Shown one piece after another: positions 18,167 through 28,360 of a stretch of 64,000 nucleotides of DNA (its first letter is position 1; every line of letters starts with the position of its first letter). The translations under genes were made by a program, and so were the position numbers. Under the pieces are notes generated by a model. It saw only the letters and a program-made list of their open reading frames with translations, was not told the origin of the DNA and made no database searches. Where the stretch lies: contig JAMWZR010000001.1 in the NCBI GenBank assembly GCA_024282035.1, positions 1 through 64,000 on the forward strand, in the 5' to 3' direction. The stretch comes from Nitrosomonas sp. (lineage in GTDB: Bacteria; Pseudomonadota; Gammaproteobacteria; Burkholderiales; Nitrosomonadaceae).

Positions 18167-19114
18167 TTATTTTTTGGCTGCGATAGCTTCGGCGATTTTC
18201 ACCACATTATTGGCCATTCTTTCGGAAGCGGCATCAATCAGGCGACCATCCAGCGCTGCTGCGCCTTTGCCATGTGCGGCGGCTTCCTTGAGTGCAGCAA
18301 GAATACGCTTGGCTTTTTCGATTTCACGCTCGGGGGGCGTAAATACTTCGTTGGCCAATGGAATCTGCGTGGGATGAATGGCCCATTTACCTTCGCAACC
18401 CAGTGCGGCAGCCCGTTTTGCCGCCAGAACATAACCATCCGGATCCTTGATATCACCGAAAGGACCGTCGATCGGGCGCAAACCGTAAGCGCGGCAAGCC
18501 ACGATCATGCGGCTGATGGCAAAATGCCATTGGTCACCGGGATAATCCGGATTCAATCCACCGATGTTGGTGGTGCGGGCACGATTGCTGGCGGCATAAT
18601 CGGCAACACCGAAATGCAGTGCCTCCAGACGCCCCAGCGCTCCATGACGGGCAATATCTTCGACATTGGCCATCCCCAGCGCAGTTTCGATCAATGCTTC
18701 CAGACCGATGCGATTTTTCAGTCCCTGCTGTTTTTCCAATTGCGTCACCATGGCTTCGACCATGTATACATCTGCATACACACCGGCCTTCGGAATCAGC
18801 AGGGTGTCAATCTTGCTTCCGGCTTGCTCTACCAGATCGACCACGTCGCGCACCATGTATTGTGTGTCCAATCCGTTGATACGCACCGACACGGTGATGC
18901 CGTGTCCCTTCCAGTCCAGATCATTCAATGCATCGATGACATTCTTGCGTGCTTGTACCTTGTCATCGGGAGCAACCGCATCTTCCAGATCGAGAAAAAC
19001 GAAATCAACACCACTGTTCAGCGCTTTCTCAAACATTCCCGGGTTGGAACCGGGAACGGCTAATTCACAACGTTGCACTCGCTGAACCTGGGTTTCGTAT
19101 AGTGTATGACTCAT
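18167..19114 (-). CDS. mcl: Malyl-CoA lyase / HpcH-HpaI type CoA ester lyase
   Basis: 315 residues from ATG 19114, chosen over an ATG 17 codons upstream because TTGGAGGAAAG lies just before it. It is a TIM-barrel aldolase: RCELAVPGSNPGMFEKAL, the metal/CoA segment FVFLDLEDAVAPDDK, RINGLDT and EALIETALG. It cleaves malyl-CoA to acetyl-CoA and glyoxylate. With mtkA/mtkB downstream it gives ATP-driven malate cleavage, the terminal part of the serine cycle. No other serine-cycle genes occur here, so the step may serve glyoxylate/glycine or acetyl-CoA supply. The reverse direction or a citramalyl-CoA/beta-methylmalyl-CoA substrate cannot be excluded. Confidence 0.8.
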   Translation of the reverse strand: MSHTLYETQVQRVQRCELAVPGSNPGMFEKALNSGVDFVFLDLEDAVAPDDKVQARKNVIDALNDLDWKGHGITVSVRINGLDTQYMVRDVVDLVEQAGSKIDTLLIPKAGVYADVYMVEAMVTQLEKQQGLKNRIGLEALIETALGMANVEDIARHGALGRLEALHFGVADYAASNRARTTNIGGLNPDYPGDQWHFAISRMIVACRAYGLRPIDGPFGDIKDPDGYVLAAKRAAALGCEGKWAIHPTQIPLANEVFTPPEREIEKAKRILAALKEAAAHGKGAAALDGRLIDAASERMANNVVKIAEAIAAKK

Positions 19115-19143
19115 CTTTCCTCCAAAATTAATAAAATTTCCCG

Positions 19144-19174
19144 TCACCTGCGAGGTATCGCCCACAACAGGTGA
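19144..19174 (-). promoter_or_regulatory. 5' leader hairpin upstream of malyl-CoA lyase
   Basis: TCACCTG (19144-19150) and CAGGTGA (19168-19174) pair around a 17-nt loop, about 30 nt before the start codon of the lyase. It could be a leader stem or a dyad operator. There is no direct evidence for either. Confidence 0.3.
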
Positions 19175-19355
19175 GTTGCTTGTTTATAAATATCATTTCA
19201 CTTGATTTGCACGCTGTAGCAGGCATGGAATTCAGATAATCTTCGTATCGGCGAACGGCAATGCAGGTAATCTTGATGAGGGTAATGAAATGAATGCTTT
19301 CCGGTGTTGTTTTAATGACTAAAAAATCAGCAGATTATATCTATTTCGCGACAAT

Positions 19356-20336
19356 TTATCCATACAGACTCAACGTCGCACACGCATCGGCTGCCGCTGT
19401 CAGCTTGCGATAACGCGCTATCCATTGTAGTGGAATCCCTTTTGCGGGATTTCCTTGCTGTGCTGCCCCGGCAGCTGCAATGGCTCCCAGCATGATGGAC
19501 CGGCCGCAGCTATCGCCACCGGCGCGGATATTTTCCTCGATGGCCGTGGCATAATCCCCGGCATGTTGCAGTATATGCGCGATGACCGGCACACCTTGCA
19601 AGACATGACAGGCGGAACCGAAGCGCTTGGCCACTGCGAGTGTGTCGAGCGATCCGACCTGCAAGGCATCCGCCACCTGTTCCTGCAATGGCTGATCTGC
19701 TTGCGATAAGCATCGGCTCAGTGCTGACTGCACCGACTCGCCCTGACATACAGCCATCAGCACACTCCCCAGATAACGGGCTGCGGCAACCGCCGTCGCG
19801 TTATCGTTGGTCAGGCGCACAATCTGCTCGAGCTTGTCTTGCAGCATTTCTACTGAACCCTGATAAACAACGATTGCAGCCGGCAAGGCTGCCAGCGCAG
19901 CAAACTGATCATCATCGACACCCGAAATTTCTGGAAACTGCTCCGGATTGAGTGGTAGCAGTTTTTGCAATGTCAATCTGGTCGGGGAATCGATATAACC
20001 AGCATAAGCTCCGCCTGGACCAAAATGATTGCGATATTCCGTCTGGTACGCGATCCGATCAAACTCGCCATGTTGCGCCAGATGCTTCAGCATCAACAAA
20101 CACAACTCGCCGTATGCCGACGCATCACCAGCAGTTTTGCCACCATGAGCAAAGTAACCACTGACACCGGCATAATCATTCGCATCGGGCTGCAGAAAAA
20201 CCAGTCCTCGAGCTTGTGCAATCTGTGCAATCCGCTCCGGGTTGTATAACCAGTGCAGGCCCAGCGATGCGGAATCGGCAATCAGTGCGCCCAGAATGGC
20301 CGCCACACGAGGGTTTGTTGATATTCCAGTATTCAT
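19356..20336 (-). CDS. ADP-ribosylglycohydrolase-like protein (J1-crystallin/DraG family)
   Basis: 326 residues, an all-helical DraG-fold protein: GALIADSASLGLHWLYNPER at the N-terminus, GDASAYGELCLLML near 90-105 and AGGDSCGRSIMLGAI near 270. The usual metal-binding GGDTDT-type block is changed to GGDSCGRS, as in J1-crystallin-like relatives, so classical di-Mg hydrolase activity is doubtful. It starts 5 bp after the Trm112-like gene on the same strand, so the two are co-transcribed. The substrate is unknown. Confidence 0.75.
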   Translation of the reverse strand: MNTGISTNPRVAAILGALIADSASLGLHWLYNPERIAQIAQARGLVFLQPDANDYAGVSGYFAHGGKTAGDASAYGELCLLMLKHLAQHGEFDRIAYQTEYRNHFGPGGAYAGYIDSPTRLTLQKLLPLNPEQFPEISGVDDDQFAALAALPAAIVVYQGSVEMLQDKLEQIVRLTNDNATAVAAARYLGSVLMAVCQGESVQSALSRCLSQADQPLQEQVADALQVGSLDTLAVAKRFGSACHVLQGVPVIAHILQHAGDYATAIEENIRAGGDSCGRSIMLGAIAAAGAAQQGNPAKGIPLQWIARYRKLTAAADACATLSLYG

Positions 20337-20341
20337 GTCGA

Positions 20342-20524
20342 CTATTTGATCTCTACCGTATCCGGTATTCTTCGCGCTTCCTCGACCAGCATGATCGGAA
20401 TGCCATCCTTGATGGCAAAAGCCAGCCGATCAGGCTTACAGATCAATTCCTTGTCATCTTTCTTGTAAATCAGTGGCCCCTTGCATAGAGGGCATACCAA
20501 AATATCTAGTAATCGTGCATCCAT
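20342..20524 (-). CDS. Trm112 family small zinc-ribbon protein
   Basis: 60 residues. It begins [18 protein letters not shown], the YcaR/Trm112 signature, with one CxxC pair and [19 protein letters not shown] in the second half. In other proteobacteria it lies near lipid-A/KDO genes; here it precedes the ADP-ribosylglycohydrolase-like gene. Its bacterial role is not settled. Confidence 0.85.
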   Translation of the reverse strand: MDARLLDILVCPLCKGPLIYKKDDKELICKPDRLAFAIKDGIPIMLVEEARRIPDTVEIK

Positions 20525-20576
20525 AATTTTCCTTTTTCATTCAATGGCCGCCTGAGCATCGATCGTGCGAAGCGCC

Positions 20577-20592
20577 AGTTTCACGTGCAGCG
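20577..20592. promoter_or_regulatory. Degenerate parS-like half site
   Basis: The left 11 bases agree with the parS palindrome except the first (core TTTCACGTG), but the right arm diverges (CAGCG instead of AAACA). It lies downstream of parB. It is probably not a functional ParB site, or only a weak one. Confidence 0.2.
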
Positions 20593-20640
20593 GGGTATTT
20601 TACACGCGTTCGGCAGTGATGGCCGAAAGGCCGATGATTT

Positions 20641-21480
20641 TTATAACTTGGCGAGAATATCGTCCAACTGATCCAGACTGGTGTAATGAATCACGAGATT
20701 GCCCTGTCCGTTCTTTTTCGGTTTGATAGCGACTTGCGCACCCAACCGCTCCGAAACATCTTCCTGCAAACGCAATAAATCGCGATCCGGTTTTTTGACC
20801 GATTTAGGTTGTGGATTCAGTATCTGGTTAACCAGTTTCTCTGTTTCACGCACCGATAACTGTTTTCGGGCGACCCAATGCGCGATCCTGATCTGCTCGG
20901 GAACGGGCAAGGGCAACAAAGCACGTCCATGACCCATTTCGATTTCACCCAGCATCATCAGATCCTGTACTTGCGCAGCCAGATTGAGCAGTCGCAGCAG
21001 ATTGGAAATGGTACTGCGCGAATGCCCCAAAGCTTCGCCTGCACTTTGGTGCGTCATTCCGAATTCATTGATCAGGCGCTGGATGCCCAACGCCTGCTCC
21101 AGTGGATTCAGGTTCTCCCGCTGGATATTTTCGATCAGCGACATCGCTAACGCTGCCTCATCGGGTACGGTGCGCACCAGAACCGGTACTTCGGTGAGCC
21201 CGGCCAATTGGGCCGCACGCCATCTACGTTCGCCGGCGATGATTTCGTACTGACCTTCACCGACCGGGCGCACCAGTATTGGTTGCATGATACCCTGCGC
21301 CTTGATCGATTCTGCAAGTTCGGCCAAGGTCGATTGATCCATGTTGGTTCTGGGTTGATATTTACCCGGCTGCAGTTGCGAAATCGGCATGTTTTGCAGC
21401 GATTCCTCCGTGGCATCGATACCGCCATCATGCGCCAGCAACGCATCCAGCCCCCTTCCCAGTCCCTTTTGCTTCACCAT
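20641..21480 (-). CDS. parB: Chromosome-partitioning protein ParB
   Basis: 279 residues. The N-terminal GLGRGLDALL tag, the CTP-binding/ParB domain with GERRWRAAQLAG, the helix-turn-helix SAGEALGHSRSTISNLLRLL, and a C-terminal dimerisation domain ending DQLDDILAKL are all present. It binds parS and spreads on DNA for origin segregation. It follows parA by 36 bp, and a parS match lies upstream of mnmG in the same cluster. Confidence 0.97.
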   Translation of the reverse strand: MVKQKGLGRGLDALLAHDGGIDATEESLQNMPISQLQPGKYQPRTNMDQSTLAELAESIKAQGIMQPILVRPVGEGQYEIIAGERRWRAAQLAGLTEVPVLVRTVPDEAALAMSLIENIQRENLNPLEQALGIQRLINEFGMTHQSAGEALGHSRSTISNLLRLLNLAAQVQDLMMLGEIEMGHGRALLPLPVPEQIRIAHWVARKQLSVRETEKLVNQILNPQPKSVKKPDRDLLRLQEDVSERLGAQVAIKPKKNGQGNLVIHYTSLDQLDDILAKL

Positions 21481-21516
21481 CTCAAAAAATCCTCAAATAT
21501 AAGCAGACAAGATCCA

Positions 21517-22275
21517 TCAAGCATTCAATACTTCCTTAGCCAGTTCCAGATAAGCCTGTGCACCTTTCGATTGCTCATCGTGATACAGCACCGGCAAACC
21601 GAATCCGGGGGCCTCGGCCAACCGTACATTGCGTGGTATGACCGTACGGTAAACCTTGTCACCAAAATGCTTTTGCAACTGTTCGGAAACCTGCTGCGCC
21701 AGGATATTCCGTGGATCGAACATGGTGCGCAGCAATCCTTCGATTCTCAGGACAGGATTGAAATGCGCGCGCACGCGCTTGATGGTGTTCACCAGATCAC
21801 TCAATCCTTCCAGAGCATAGTATTCACATTGCATTGGAATCATCACGGCATGCGCTGCACACAAACCATTCAACGTTAGCAGATTCAGCGCAGGTGGGCA
21901 GTCGATCAGAATGTAGTCATATTCCTGCTCAACCATTTCCAATGCTGTTTTTAAACGCGTTTCGCGCTGCTCGAAGTCGACCATTTCGACTTCAGCACCC
22001 GCCAGATCGCGATTTGCGGGTACCAGATCATATTTTCCCTGCACGCTTGCGACCCGTGCTTGCTGCAATTGTGCTTGTTTCAAGAGCACGTGATAAATCG
22101 TAACCTTGACAGTTTGCTTGTTGATGCCACTTCCCATCGTGGCATTGGCTTGTGGATCCAGATCCACCAGTAATACCCGTTTGCCGGATGCCGCCAGGCT
22201 GGCGGCCAGATTGACGCTGGTGGTTGTTTTACCGACCCCGCCTTTTTGATTGGTGATAGCCAGAATTTTTGTCAC
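21517..22275 (-). CDS. parA: Chromosome-partitioning ATPase ParA/Soj
   Basis: 252 residues. It has the deviant Walker A motif KGGVGKTTTSVNLAA and the Walker B stretch YDYILIDCPPALNLLT. It is a short Soj-type ParA without an N-terminal DNA-binding domain. It works with ParB in origin segregation and is placed between rsmG and parB as in most proteobacteria. Confidence 0.97.
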   Translation of the reverse strand: MTKILAITNQKGGVGKTTTSVNLAASLAASGKRVLLVDLDPQANATMGSGINKQTVKVTIYHVLLKQAQLQQARVASVQGKYDLVPANRDLAGAEVEMVDFEQRETRLKTALEMVEQEYDYILIDCPPALNLLTLNGLCAAHAVMIPMQCEYYALEGLSDLVNTIKRVRAHFNPVLRIEGLLRTMFDPRNILAQQVSEQLQKHFGDKVYRTVIPRNVRLAEAPGFGLPVLYHDEQSKGAQAYLELAKEVLNA

Positions 22276-22324
22276 AGCATCGACTCCTCATTCAGTATAA
22301 CGAAACAAACCGGGATGCGTAAAA

Positions 22325-22972
22325 CTACCGTTTCTTGATGATAATCAATTGTCTATCCGCATTCAGTCCGAACACTTCCAGATTTACAACTCTGTCGATA
22401 AAAAAGGGCGGGGTGATTTGATCCAGCTCTTTTTGCGTACAATGCGCTTTCATTGCCACCCACTGACATTTCTCTGCTCCCTGCATGGCTAAATTAGCTG
22501 TCAGGGCAACGAAATTACCCAGTTCTGAGAATGCCCGGGAGATGATGGTGTCAGGACTCCAATTGAGCTGCACTTCTTCACAGCGCCTGGACAGGATAGA
22601 AACATGCTGCAATTTCAGTTCAATTTTAACCTGCTGCAAGAATGCCGTTTTTTTCTGATTACTCTCGATCAGTGTCAAGTTCCAGTCAGGTCTTGCCAAA
22701 GCCAGCGGAATACCCGGCAACCCTGCGCCACTGCCCACATCGATTATCTGCGGACCCTGTAAATGTGGCAGCACCGCCAAGCTATCCAGCACATGCTGAT
22801 ACAGCATGTCGTGCAAATCGCGAACTGCCGTCAAGTTATGAATCTTGTTCCACCGTTCGATCAGGCGCAGATACTGCTCAATCTGCTGTGCCAATAATGC
22901 TGCAGGTTGGGGTAGTAGTCCATACCCACTCAGCGTTTGCAATCCGTGTTCAATTTCTTGCAGAAAACTCAT
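22325..22972 (-). CDS. rsmG: 16S rRNA (guanine-527-N7)-methyltransferase
   Basis: 215 residues. It has [12 protein letters not shown], the SAM motif [19 protein letters not shown], and [11 protein letters not shown], all standard for RsmG (GidB). It methylates G527 of 16S rRNA. Its ATG overlaps the stop of mnmG (ATGA, 22969-22972), so translation is coupled. Confidence 0.97.
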   Translation of the reverse strand: MSFLQEIEHGLQTLSGYGLLPQPAALLAQQIEQYLRLIERWNKIHNLTAVRDLHDMLYQHVLDSLAVLPHLQGPQIIDVGSGAGLPGIPLALARPDWNLTLIESNQKKTAFLQQVKIELKLQHVSILSRRCEEVQLNWSPDTIISRAFSELGNFVALTANLAMQGAEKCQWVAMKAHCTQKELDQITPPFFIDRVVNLEVFGLNADRQLIIIKKR

Positions 22973-24879
22973 GCACTGCGTTTATCGTCATGCGAGCCCA
23001 GCCCGCGTTTGATATGTACCAATAACAAGGATATGGCTGCTGGGGTAACACCTGAAATCCGGGATGCCTGACCCAGCGTCTCTGGCTTGTGCTGGTTCAG
23101 TTTTTGCTGCACTTCAGTCGACAACCCTCGCACAGTTGCATAGTCAATCTGTTTTGGAAGACGCATGTTTTCATATTGCCCTCGACGCGTCACTTCTTCC
23201 TGCTGACGCTGGATATAGCCATGATATTTTGTCTGAATCTCCACCTGCTCAGCCACCTGTTTATCAGCGACCGGCATTCCTGCACCAGGTAGCGACATCA
23301 GTGCTGCATAATCCACATCAGGACGCCGCAATAATTCGGTCAACGTATAATCTCGCTCCATGCTTTTTCCCAGCACCCTTTCCACATCGACTTCCGGTAG
23401 ATTGTGTGGCCACAAACGTACGGAATCCAGTCGTTGCATCTCCTTTTCGATTGCTTCCCGTTTGCAGGCGAAAGCTTGCCAGCGCTGATCATCGATCAAT
23501 CCCAGCTGCCGCCCCATCTCGGTTAGCCGCAAATCGGCATTATCTTCACGCAATTGCAGACGATATTCAGCACGACTTGTGAACATGCGATAAGGCTCTG
23601 TTACGCCTGCTGTGATCAAATCATCAACCAATACGCCGAGGTAAGCTTCGTTGCGCTGGGGCAGCCATGCTTCCTTTTCCTGGATTTTCAGTGCGGCATT
23701 GACACCCGCTAGCAAGCCTTGTGCAGCAGCTTCTTCGTAGCCGGTCGTACCGTTGATCTGTCCCGCTAAGAACAGATTCTCGATGGTTTTAGTTTCCAGT
23801 GAGTGCTGCAGATTACGCGGATCAAAATAGTCATACTCGATGGCATAGCCGGGACGAGTGATATGAGCGCTCTCAAGCCCGGCAATAGAGTGTATCAATT
23901 CAACTTGCACCTCAAACGGCAAACTGGTTGAAATGCCATTGGGATAAATTTCGTGCGTGAATAAACCTTCAGGCTCCAGAAAAACCTGATGTGATTCCCT
24001 TGCTGCAAAACGCACCACCTTGTCTTCGATAGAAGGACAATACCGTGGACCGACTCCTTCAATTTTTCCTGTATACAACGGTGAATCGACCAGACCATCG
24101 CGGATGATGTCATGAGTCCTGCCATTGGTGTGTGTTATCCAGCACGACACTTGCTGTGGATGCTGTATGTTCTGACCCATAAAGGAAAAAGCCGGAACTG
24201 GCTGATCACCGGGTTGCTCCTGCAACTTGGAAAAATCCATGCTGCGCCCATCGATGCGAGGCGGTGTTCCTGTTTTCAAGCGGCCGACTGGAAATGCTCT
24301 GTCACGTAACTTCTGCGCCAGTGTCAATGCAGGAGGATCTCCCGCACGTCCGGCCTTAAAATTGGATTTGCCGATATGAGCCAAACCCGCCAGAAACGTA
24401 CCGACCGTCAATATGACTGCATGTCCGTATAGCTTGATGTTTAATTGCGTTACAACGCCAATGACCCTATCTTGCTCAATAATCAGATCATCAACGGCCT
24501 GCTGCATGACTTGCAGATTTTCCTGATTCTCGATACGGGAACGAATGGCTTGTCGATACAACATGCGATCAGCCTGAGCACGCGTCGCCCTTACCGCCGG
24601 ACCTTTACTTGAATTTAGTATACGAAACTGGATACCTGCTTCATCGGCCGCCAAGCCCATGACACCGCCGAGCGCATCGATTTCCTTAACCAGGTGACTT
24701 TTTCCAATACCGCCGATGGAAGGATTGCAGGACATTTGTCCGATGGTCTCGATATTGTGCGTCAGCAATAATGTTTTACGTCCCATTCGCGCAGCCGCCA
24801 AAGCCGCTTCGGTTCCAGCATGCCCGCCACCAACCACAATTACTTCAAATTCCGCATGTTTATTCATGGCAAGACTCAA
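22969..24879 (-). CDS. mnmG: tRNA uridine 5-carboxymethylaminomethyl modification enzyme
   Basis: 636 residues, usual MnmG length. The FAD-binding [19 protein letters not shown], the [22 protein letters not shown] block, [15 protein letters not shown] and the C-terminal [19 protein letters not shown] are present. With MnmE it modifies U34 of several tRNAs. It is the first gene of mnmG-rsmG-parA-parB, a block that is often origin-proximal. Confidence 0.98.
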   Translation of the reverse strand: MSLAMNKHAEFEVIVVGGGHAGTEAALAAARMGRKTLLLTHNIETIGQMSCNPSIGGIGKSHLVKEIDALGGVMGLAADEAGIQFRILNSSKGPAVRATRAQADRMLYRQAIRSRIENQENLQVMQQAVDDLIIEQDRVIGVVTQLNIKLYGHAVILTVGTFLAGLAHIGKSNFKAGRAGDPPALTLAQKLRDRAFPVGRLKTGTPPRIDGRSMDFSKLQEQPGDQPVPAFSFMGQNIQHPQQVSCWITHTNGRTHDIIRDGLVDSPLYTGKIEGVGPRYCPSIEDKVVRFAARESHQVFLEPEGLFTHEIYPNGISTSLPFEVQVELIHSIAGLESAHITRPGYAIEYDYFDPRNLQHSLETKTIENLFLAGQINGTTGYEEAAAQGLLAGVNAALKIQEKEAWLPQRNEAYLGVLVDDLITAGVTEPYRMFTSRAEYRLQLREDNADLRLTEMGRQLGLIDDQRWQAFACKREAIEKEMQRLDSVRLWPHNLPEVDVERVLGKSMERDYTLTELLRRPDVDYAALMSLPGAGMPVADKQVAEQVEIQTKYHGYIQRQQEEVTRRGQYENMRLPKQIDYATVRGLSTEVQQKLNQHKPETLGQASRISGVTPAAISLLLVHIKRGLGSHDDKRSA

Positions 24880-24931
24880 GGAGATACTTCAGAGACGATA
24901 ACATTATGAGCGCAGAACCGTTTTTTCACCC

Positions 24932-24947
24932 TGTTCCACGTGAAACA
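24932..24947. promoter_or_regulatory. parS centromere site upstream of mnmG
   Basis: TGTTCCACGTGAAACA matches the bacterial parS consensus (TGTTNCACGTGAAACA) at every fixed base. It lies about 50 bp upstream of the mnmG start and under 5 kb from parAB. It should load ParB, and SMC through it, and marks an origin-proximal position. Confidence 0.9.
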
Positions 24948-25053
24948 TACATCAAGATTGACAAGGTGGCATTATAGGTTCTAAGAATTGATGTGACAAG
25001 CCGATATCGACTCATCCAATGACAAAACTGACTTACTGGAAACAACAGTTACA

Positions 25054-28000
25054 TCATTTAAGCAGGAATCCAGCTTTGCTTCCTGCTTTTTGTTGTTCAT
25101 CTTTGGATTCGTGCACCCCAACGACAAAAATACGTTCATCCTGAATATTGCCATGCTCGACCAGCCAGTTACGCGCTGCATTGGCGCGTCTTTCAGCCAA
25201 TGCAGTCAGATCATTTTCGTTGATTTGCATGTTTGCCATCATTAACTGCTCCATTTCGGCAGCGGGCAAGCTTTTGGCCAGACCGATTGCATTTTTGGGT
25301 TTCTGAAAATCTTCCTTCTTGTAAGCCATTTCAAGATACTGCCCATACTCTTCCGGAGTCAAAGTAACTTCTTCGATGGCACCGCTCGCAATACCTTTCT
25401 TGGTTTGCTCGGCCAGTTTTTGTGCCTTGACTTTATTTTGCAGCATGGCAACTTTCAATCCTTCGAAATCCTGTTCAGGGTCGATATGTCCAGAAATCTC
25501 CAGCTCCAAGGCTGGGCGATCGTCCAGCACCTCGGCCAATGCCTGCAATCTTTTCTCTGCTTCGGCATCGATCTCGGCGAAACCAGGCACGAAAGCGATC
25601 TCGGACAACTCCTCGCCACCACCCAGCACCGAACCCAGTAACGCAAACGGTGAAGTAATGGCTTTCGTGATCAGATTAGTGAAGGCAGTGAAAATAATGT
25701 CTGCCAGGTTAAATTGAGGATCGTCGATCGAGCCTTTGAGCGGCAGATGTATATCGATTTCACCGCGACGATTTTTCAGAATCGAGATCGCCAGATTGAG
25801 AGGTAGGGACACCGCTTCTTCGCTCTCGATTTTTTCTCCCAGCGTGAACTGATCCAAGAATATTTTATTGTCACCGCTCAGAACGCCCTTATCAATCTGG
25901 TAATTGACGTCTGCAGAAAGTTTGCCTTTCTCGATCTCATAGCCAATGTATTTTCCAGAATAGGGACTGAAAGGCGGCAAGTCTATGTTTTTGACTTTTG
26001 CCATTAGATCCAGTGAAAGTTCAGAACTGAACGGATCGGTGGTGCCACGAATCTCCAGTGGAGCCGTTTTGGCAACCATGCCTTGTATGTCGATTTTCCC
26101 CTTCTTGCCAGGATAAAGCGGACCGATCTGTCCCGACAGCCCCGTCAGGTTGGCTCGATAGTTCGGTTTGATGAATTGATCGCTAAAATAAACATTCCCT
26201 TGCTGCAGGATAATTTTATCGATATGCACAGGGGTGTCTTTTTTTACGGGTGCAGGGGTAGTAGATATATTGGTCGCAGCACCGGCATCGGCCACAACCG
26301 GAGGTGGAGCAGAAGCCGAGGCATCCTGGCGTACCATCTGTTTCAAATTCAATGTTCCATTTGGCAAAATCGCCATGCGAGCAAAAAAGTCATTGAGACT
26401 GACTGTTTTGATATCAACTCGCAATGGTTCGTTAACAAAATTGAGATCGCTCAACTCCAGTTTTTTCCAGCGCAATAAATCCTGTGCGCTATTGGGATCA
26501 AACACATTGAAATTGGCCAGTTTACCTAAACCATTCACTTCCAACTTCAACGGCTCACCACCGGCCTTGATTTTACCGGCAAAAGAAATATCGCCACTGG
26601 TCAGCAGTGCCGTCAATTTATCGCCCGCCCACCCCTGCAATGAAACGACATCAACCGAATCGAGATTCAGTGACAATTCGGTTGCCAGCGGCGACCAGGC
26701 CAATGCACCATCAACCTTGATCTTTCCGCGCTGATTGACTTGCGCCTGCAACAGCAGGTTTAACGGCTTTGCTCCGGAAAGATCGATATGCTCCAACGTC
26801 AAATCGAGGGGATCGATAATCATCGGAGCAATCTTGGTCAACGTTAAATCTTCATAACGAATAGCTGCAGCTTTTAGCTTGATCTGCTTGATCTGTGCAA
26901 TCCAGGGCGCATCATTGGCAACGACTACTTCTTCTTTTTCGGTCGTTGCATCAACCTTCGTAGACTGTGGCGCTTCTGGCTGTGACTCTGCAACCAGCAG
27001 TGGATCGGGTTTCCTTCCCGGAATGGGAACCTTAACACTATGCTTGGCAGTTGCTTGCGGTCTACTCTGCGGTTTCCCGGATTCTTTCGTTTCGGTTGTT
27101 GACGTGTTCTCGAATAACTGGGCCAAATCGATCGTACCCGTTGCATCGCGACGCAGCGTAGTTTTCAATCGATCCAGCGTAATCTCATTCAGAGCAATGA
27201 TGTGCTTCTTTGCATCGACGGTGATTTTATTGATGTCCAGTTGCGCCAAGGACAATGCCGATTCTTTCTCACCTTCACGCACCAAAGCAATCTGATCGAT
27301 CTGTAATTTGATGTCTGATGGCTTTTGCGCAGTCAGATCCACATCAGCAAGCTCAATGACCAGCTGTTTCAGATTTGCCCGGTAGGGTACTTTCACCGCA
27401 CTATTCTTGATTGAAAATTGTTTCAATGCAGTATGACCGCTCATCATGATTTCCGGGGTCTGATTCTGAGCTTGTCTGAAAGTGATCTGCAATTCGCTGT
27501 CGTACAATCCGGATAACAGATTGATCCCTTTTGGCAGAGCGGCATATTGATCAAATTCGGTCAAATCGAAATCGCTCAGCTTTAACGCCAGCGTCGCTTC
27601 CTGCGTTTGTGTAAATGCTTTCAGCTTGCCATCGAGAGAAAAGGGGGATCCATTTATTTTTGCGCTGAAATGCGGTTCGATCCAACTTGTTAGCGTACTT
27701 TCGAAATTGGCAACGATAGGTACGGCTAGATTGATGTCAGTTACTCGATGGTCGGTTTTTGTGAATCGATCATCGAATTCAAATGACCCATTTTTGATTG
27801 AGAAATTGCTAAGTGAAAAGAGAGTCGGTTCACCCTTCTCAGATTGCTGCGATGGCTTGTTAAACTGCTCCAGCAAATCGGAAATATTCAGTTGACTTTC
27901 TGTCTCACGAACCAATCTGACTTTGGGTTCCTCCAAGGTAAAGGCGGTAATCACTGGTGCACGCCGACTGACGGACTCTATGCTGAGATCGACATACAAC

Positions 28001-28287
28001 TTGGCGAAAGACAGAAAAGGAGAGGGTTTTTCATTCTCACCCACTTTTTCACCGATATCGAAACCCTGTATCGTCAATTCCAGCGTATGGGGTTTGAATT
28101 CTATCGATGCCACAGTGACAGGGCGCTGTAGCAGCGCCGATAATCGTATTTCGAGCTGGGATTTGGCATAGCCAGGCAACCAGAAATAGCTCAGAGCCAT
28201 CAGAATGAATAACAGCGCGATGATAATGCCAAAAGTAACTAATGTTCGTTTGTAACGAATGACCTTTGACTGTGTATTCGAAGTCAT
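25054..28287 (-). CDS. DUF748 family AsmA-like envelope protein
   Basis: 1077 residues. There is one N-terminal membrane anchor (near 14-36, LVTFGIIIALLFILMALSYF), then LRRPVTVASIEF-like AsmA features (here LLQRPVTVASIEF) and long repeating beta-strand text, with a linker of Pro/Lys/Ala near 385-440. The DUF748 core (LPPFSPYSGKYIGYEIEKGK, LPLKGSIDDPQF) lies near 770-870. The C-terminal ~180 residues resemble an OmpA-like fold (FVPGFAEIDAEAEKRLQALA, ELEISGHIDP). AsmA/TamB-like proteins are thought to bridge lipids between membranes; this role is inferred by family. Confidence 0.85.
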   Translation of the reverse strand: MTSNTQSKVIRYKRTLVTFGIIIALLFILMALSYFWLPGYAKSQLEIRLSALLQRPVTVASIEFKPHTLELTIQGFDIGEKVGENEKPSPFLSFAKLYVDLSIESVSRRAPVITAFTLEEPKVRLVRETESQLNISDLLEQFNKPSQQSEKGEPTLFSLSNFSIKNGSFEFDDRFTKTDHRVTDINLAVPIVANFESTLTSWIEPHFSAKINGSPFSLDGKLKAFTQTQEATLALKLSDFDLTEFDQYAALPKGINLLSGLYDSELQITFRQAQNQTPEIMMSGHTALKQFSIKNSAVKVPYRANLKQLVIELADVDLTAQKPSDIKLQIDQIALVREGEKESALSLAQLDINKITVDAKKHIIALNEITLDRLKTTLRRDATGTIDLAQLFENTSTTETKESGKPQSRPQATAKHSVKVPIPGRKPDPLLVAESQPEAPQSTKVDATTEKEEVVVANDAPWIAQIKQIKLKAAAIRYEDLTLTKIAPMIIDPLDLTLEHIDLSGAKPLNLLLQAQVNQRGKIKVDGALAWSPLATELSLNLDSVDVVSLQGWAGDKLTALLTSGDISFAGKIKAGGEPLKLEVNGLGKLANFNVFDPNSAQDLLRWKKLELSDLNFVNEPLRVDIKTVSLNDFFARMAILPNGTLNLKQMVRQDASASAPPPVVADAGAATNISTTPAPVKKDTPVHIDKIILQQGNVYFSDQFIKPNYRANLTGLSGQIGPLYPGKKGKIDIQGMVAKTAPLEIRGTTDPFSSELSLDLMAKVKNIDLPPFSPYSGKYIGYEIEKGKLSADVNYQIDKGVLSGDNKIFLDQFTLGEKIESEEAVSLPLNLAISILKNRRGEIDIHLPLKGSIDDPQFNLADIIFTAFTNLITKAITSPFALLGSVLGGGEELSEIAFVPGFAEIDAEAEKRLQALAEVLDDRPALELEISGHIDPEQDFEGLKVAMLQNKVKAQKLAEQTKKGIASGAIEEVTLTPEEYGQYLEMAYKKEDFQKPKNAIGLAKSLPAAEMEQLMMANMQINENDLTALAERRANAARNWLVEHGNIQDERIFVVGVHESKDEQQKAGSKAGFLLK

Positions 28288-28360
28288 GACAGCATCCTCT
28301 CAGTCTGTGCCAGCGTGTGATAGGTAAAACAGCTAAAGCATTTTACAACCTGAATTACAT

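Noticed and set aside
17355..19063. Two long plus-strand frames (258 and 311 codons) opposite mtkA and malyl-CoA lyase
   Set aside because: They are exact antisense of conserved genes, rich in His/Cys/Gln as expected from reversed codons, and have no ribosome sites or family features.
20577..20592. Second parS near parB
   Set aside because: Only the left arm and core match; the right arm has three mismatches, so a true ParB site is unlikely.
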